The notes under the pieces are model-generated. The model did no database searches. It was not told where the DNA came from and saw only the letters and a program-made list of their open reading frames with translations. A DNA stretch of 16,579 nt from Halanaerobiaceae bacterium (GTDB lineage: Bacteria; Bacillota; Halanaerobiia; Halanaerobiales; Halarsenatibacteraceae), in the NCBI GenBank assembly GCA_003554685.1, contig PWHA01000207.1:1-16579 (forward strand), given 5' to 3'. Of this stretch, positions 14,661 through 16,579 are shown piece after piece. Numbering within the stretch: the stretch's first letter is position 1; each line of letters opens with the position of its first letter. The position numbers and the translations under genes are program-made.

Positions 14661-15737
14661 TTATTCGTTAAATTTTCGGATGGTGTTGGTCACCCTGATG
14701 GTCTCTATTCTATCTTCTACAAATTTATCTGCTGCCTGAATGGTAAGAATATCCTGTTCTTCAGCCAGTTCATATACCTGAAGCAGCCTGTCATAAATTC
14801 CCTCACACTTTTTCATTGCCCGCTCTTCACTGTAACCGCCGGGCTGCATTTCATCACAAACCAGAATTAATCCCCCGGCATTAACCACATAATCCGGAGC
14901 ATAGAGAATTCCTTTTTCGGCCAGCTTTCGGCCATGTTCAGGTTCAGCCAGAATATTATTGGCTGCCCCGCAGATTATATCGCAGTTAAATCTGTCAATG
15001 GTATCATCATTAACCACCGCTCCCAGGGCATTGGGAGAAAATATATCACAGTCTGCATCATAGATGGCATCGGGTTCTACAATTTCCATTCCTATTTCTT
15101 TGCCCTTTTTGATATTTTCTTCCACCACATCTGTACCGATCAATTCAGCCCCCTCGTCCTTAAGGTGACGGGCAAGCTTTAATCCTACCTTTCCCAGACC
15201 CTGAACTGCTACGGTTTTACCCTCTAAATCATCACTTCCGTATCTATACATGCAGCTGGCCTTTATCCCCATCAGGGTTCCATAGGCCGTTGGTACAGAG
15301 GAATCTCCACCCCCGCCGTATTCTTCGGGCAGTGCTCCTACATGAGGTGTTTCCTTGCGCATCATCACAAAATCTTCGGGCTGGGTGCCTACATCTGTTC
15401 CGGTGGTATAACGGCCTCCCAGAGAATCGACAAAACGTCCCAGAGCTCTAAAGAGACCCTCGGTTCGATGAACCTCCGGGTCACCCCAGATCACAGATTT
15501 TCCACCCCCATAATCTTCTCCGGAAATGCCGGCTTTATAGGTCATGCCCTTAGAAAGTCTGAGCACATCTATAATGACTTCCTCTTCATCTTCATAATCC
15601 CACATTCTGCAGCCACCCAGAGACGGACCCAGCACCGTATTATGAATGCCGATAATTGCTTTGAGATCTGTTTTATTGTCCTGAACAAAAATTAGCTGTT
15701 CATGACCCTGCTCCTTCATCTTTTCGAATATCTGCAT
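14661..15737 (-). CDS. Leu/Phe dehydrogenase-family amino-acid dehydrogenase
   Basis: A 358-residue paralogue of the leucine dehydrogenase two genes downstream. Lys68 (MTYK), Lys80 (GGGK) and Asp115 (GTDVGT) give the catalytic triad, and GLGKVG at 180-185 begins the NAD fold. Several stretches are closer to what I know of phenylalanine dehydrogenases than of leucine dehydrogenases: GHEQLIF at 11-17, GGCRM at 41-45, TGTDVGTQPEDFV at 112-124 and YGGGGDSSVPTA at 140-151. It may therefore prefer aromatic or other amino acids, which is inference. It is the first gene after the sigma-54 promoter; AAGGGGG lies seven bases before the ATG, and the leader carries a 14-base direct repeat. ptb follows after 34 bases. 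Leucine/valine use remains possible. Confidence 0.88.
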   Translation of the reverse strand: MQIFEKMKEQGHEQLIFVQDNKTDLKAIIGIHNTVLGPSLGGCRMWDYEDEEEVIIDVLRLSKGMTYKAGISGEDYGGGKSVIWGDPEVHRTEGLFRALGRFVDSLGGRYTTGTDVGTQPEDFVMMRKETPHVGALPEEYGGGGDSSVPTAYGTLMGIKASCMYRYGSDDLEGKTVAVQGLGKVGLKLARHLKDEGAELIGTDVVEENIKKGKEIGMEIVEPDAIYDADCDIFSPNALGAVVNDDTIDRFNCDIICGAANNILAEPEHGRKLAEKGILYAPDYVVNAGGLILVCDEMQPGGYSEERAMKKCEGIYDRLLQVYELAEEQDILTIQAADKFVEDRIETIRVTNTIRKFNE

Positions 15738-15752
15738 AAATTGACCCCCTTA

Positions 15753-15781
15753 ATAAATTGATATTTGATAAATTGATATTT
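15753..15781. repeat. 14-base direct repeat in the sigma-54 leader
   Basis: ataaattgatattt occurs at 15753-15766 and 15768-15781 (period 15), between the predicted transcription start and the ribosome site of the first dehydrogenase gene. It could be a regulator site or a replication-slippage product. Confidence 0.7.
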
Positions 15782-15800
15782 ATCTTTCACTATTAATATA

Positions 15801-15817
15801 TGCAAGATTCATACCAG
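15801..15817 (-). promoter_or_regulatory. Sigma-54 (-24/-12) promoter of the amino-acid fermentation operon
   Basis: On the minus strand CTGGTATGAATCTTGCA matches the YTGGYAYRNNNNTTGCW consensus. GG (15814-15815) and GC (15802-15803) are separated by exactly ten bases. The predicted start is near 15790, about 52 bases before the first gene. The activator gene directly upstream and the absence of a good sigma-A promoter support the call. Confidence 0.85.
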
Positions 15818-15831
15818 TTTCGGTCTTAATA

Positions 15832-15874
15832 ATAAAAAAAATAAAAAAACACCGCGAAGCCTGAGACTGCGGTG
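15832..15874 (-). terminator. Terminator of the sigma-54 activator gene
   Basis: On the minus strand CACCGC (15869-15874) pairs with GCGGTG (15850-15855) across a 13-base loop and is followed by TTTTTTTATTTTTTTT (about 15834-15849). It is about 150 bases after the activator stop and just before the sigma-54 promoter. Confidence 0.9.
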
Positions 15875-15943
15875 ATAGAAAATTGAGATTTTATTTTCCC
15901 GGAAGATTATTAATAATTTTATGGAAATACCAGTCAGAAAATG

Positions 15944-15979
15944 TCTGCAGAAAAAACAGGGTTCTGCAATTTATTGCAG
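15944..15979. promoter_or_regulatory. Candidate upstream activator sites (CTGCA palindromes)
   Basis: A 16-base perfect inverted repeat, CTGCAA-TTTA-TTGCAG (15964-15979), and a second palindrome TCTGCAGA (15944-15951) lie about 155-180 bases upstream of the predicted sigma-54 start. That is within the usual range for enhancer sites of AAA+ activators. The larger one is also followed on the minus strand by a T run seven bases away, so a weak terminator role is an alternative. Confidence 0.45.
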
Positions 15980-16022
15980 GCAAAAATTTTCAGAGGTAAA
16001 CAGAGATTACCGGTGGAACTTA

Positions 16023-16579
16023 TCAATCTATCCCGTATTTATCCATCTTATAATAGAGGCTGCGGACAGCAATGCCAAGATTTTTAGCTGCTTCCGTGCG
16101 GTTTCCTTCGGTTTTGTTGAGGGCCTTGATTATCAATTTTTTTTCAGTCTCCTCAATGATTTCCTTTAAGGAATGATCGTCCAGCGAAGTTGAGGATACC
16201 GGCTCCACCTCAGGGATTTCTATTCTTTCTTCCTTAAGAACGGGAAGATGGTGTTCAACAATGTATTCTTCATCCAGATTCATGTGAATCATGGCCTGGC
16301 CGATGATATTTTCCAGCTCTCTAACATTTCCCGGCCATTTATAATCCTGCAAAATTTCCAGAGCTTCAGGCTCAATTCCCTGCACTGCCCTGCCATATTC
16401 CTGATTAAATTTGCGAATTGTATGCCTGACCAGAGCCTTAATATCCTCTTTTCTTTCGCGAAGAGGGGGAATTTTAATGGGGAAAACATTGAGACGATAG
16501 TAAAGATCCTCTCTAAATTTTCCTTCCTGAACCGCTCTTTCCAGGTTGATATTGGTGGCACAGATAATCCGGACATCAA
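16023..16579 (-). CDS. Sigma-54-dependent transcriptional activator, C-terminal part
   Basis: The open frame continues past the right edge; the last 184 residues are visible. They read as the end of a sigma-54-interacting AAA+ domain: DVRIICATN (sensor I), then FREDLYYRLNVFPI with the arginine-finger region, PPLRERKEDI, and WPGNVRELENI (sensor II). A charged linker and a C-terminal Fis-type helix-turn-helix (LNKTEGNRTEAAKNLGIAVRSLYYKM) follow. The GAFTGA loop, Walker motifs and any sensor domain lie outside the window, so the inducing signal is unknown. It is followed by a terminator and then by a sigma-54 promoter reading into the amino-acid fermentation genes, which it probably controls, as BkdR does in Bacillus. 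The frame is open throughout, with no sign of a frameshift. Confidence 0.93.
   Translation of the reverse strand, partial: DVRIICATNINLERAVQEGKFREDLYYRLNVFPIKIPPLRERKEDIKALVRHTIRKFNQEYGRAVQGIEPEALEILQDYKWPGNVRELENIIGQAMIHMNLDEEYIVEHHLPVLKEERIEIPEVEPVSSTSLDDHSLKEIIEETEKKLIIKALNKTEGNRTEAAKNLGIAVRSLYYKMDKYGID

Noticed and set aside
16289..16579. A separate 96-residue frame at the right edge
   Set aside because: The frame continuous with the Fis-domain end encodes a clear sigma-54 AAA+ sequence through the same bases, so the other frame is a shadow and there is no frameshift.

Overview
The window is a stretch of bacterial chromosome in which every gene I can support lies on the minus strand, so transcription runs from high to low coordinates. 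Gene content, strong Shine-Dalgarno sites, consensus sigma-A promoters and ferredoxin-linked catabolism point to an anaerobic Gram-positive-type (Bacillota) organism. The many acidic residues and the DUF2089/SHOCT pair would fit a halophilic or Halanaerobiales-like anaerobe, but that placement is inference.

In transcription order, the right half is an amino-acid fermentation locus. The C-terminal part of a sigma-54 activator (16023-16579) enters from the right edge and ends at a terminator (15832-15874). A near-perfect -24/-12 sigma-54 promoter (15801-15817) then precedes a Phe/Leu-type amino-acid dehydrogenase (14661-15737), phosphate butyryltransferase ptb (13709-14626) and a leucine dehydrogenase (12601-13674). 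A 338-base gap follows, built mainly of two diverged 117-bp tandem repeats. After it come butyrate kinase buk (11189-12262) and four subunits of a ferredoxin-dependent 2-oxoisovalerate oxidoreductase (delta, alpha, beta, gamma; 8534-11160), closed by a terminator (8371-8431). Together these would deaminate branched-chain (perhaps also aromatic) amino acids, oxidise the 2-oxoacids to acyl-CoA with reduced ferredoxin, and convert acyl-CoA to acyl-phosphate and then to acid plus ATP. The layout resembles the BkdR/SigL-controlled ptb-bcd-buk-bkd operon of Bacillus, with the NAD-linked dehydrogenase complex replaced by a ferredoxin enzyme.

The middle (5246-8320) holds a PepT-like metallopeptidase and an ADP-ribose pyrophosphatase. 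Next is a DUF2089 regulator with a consensus promoter and a SHOCT-domain partner, then a small XRE-family repressor with its own consensus promoter and terminator.

The left part (1-4933) is a nucleoside-salvage cluster: deoB, purine nucleoside phosphorylase, pyrimidine-nucleoside phosphorylase, nicotinate phosphoribosyltransferase, and the first 26 codons of a DHH/poly(A)-polymerase-like gene running off the left edge. The phosphorylases release (deoxy)ribose-1-phosphate and DeoB converts it to the 5-phosphate. The pncB spacer carries short tandem repeats.
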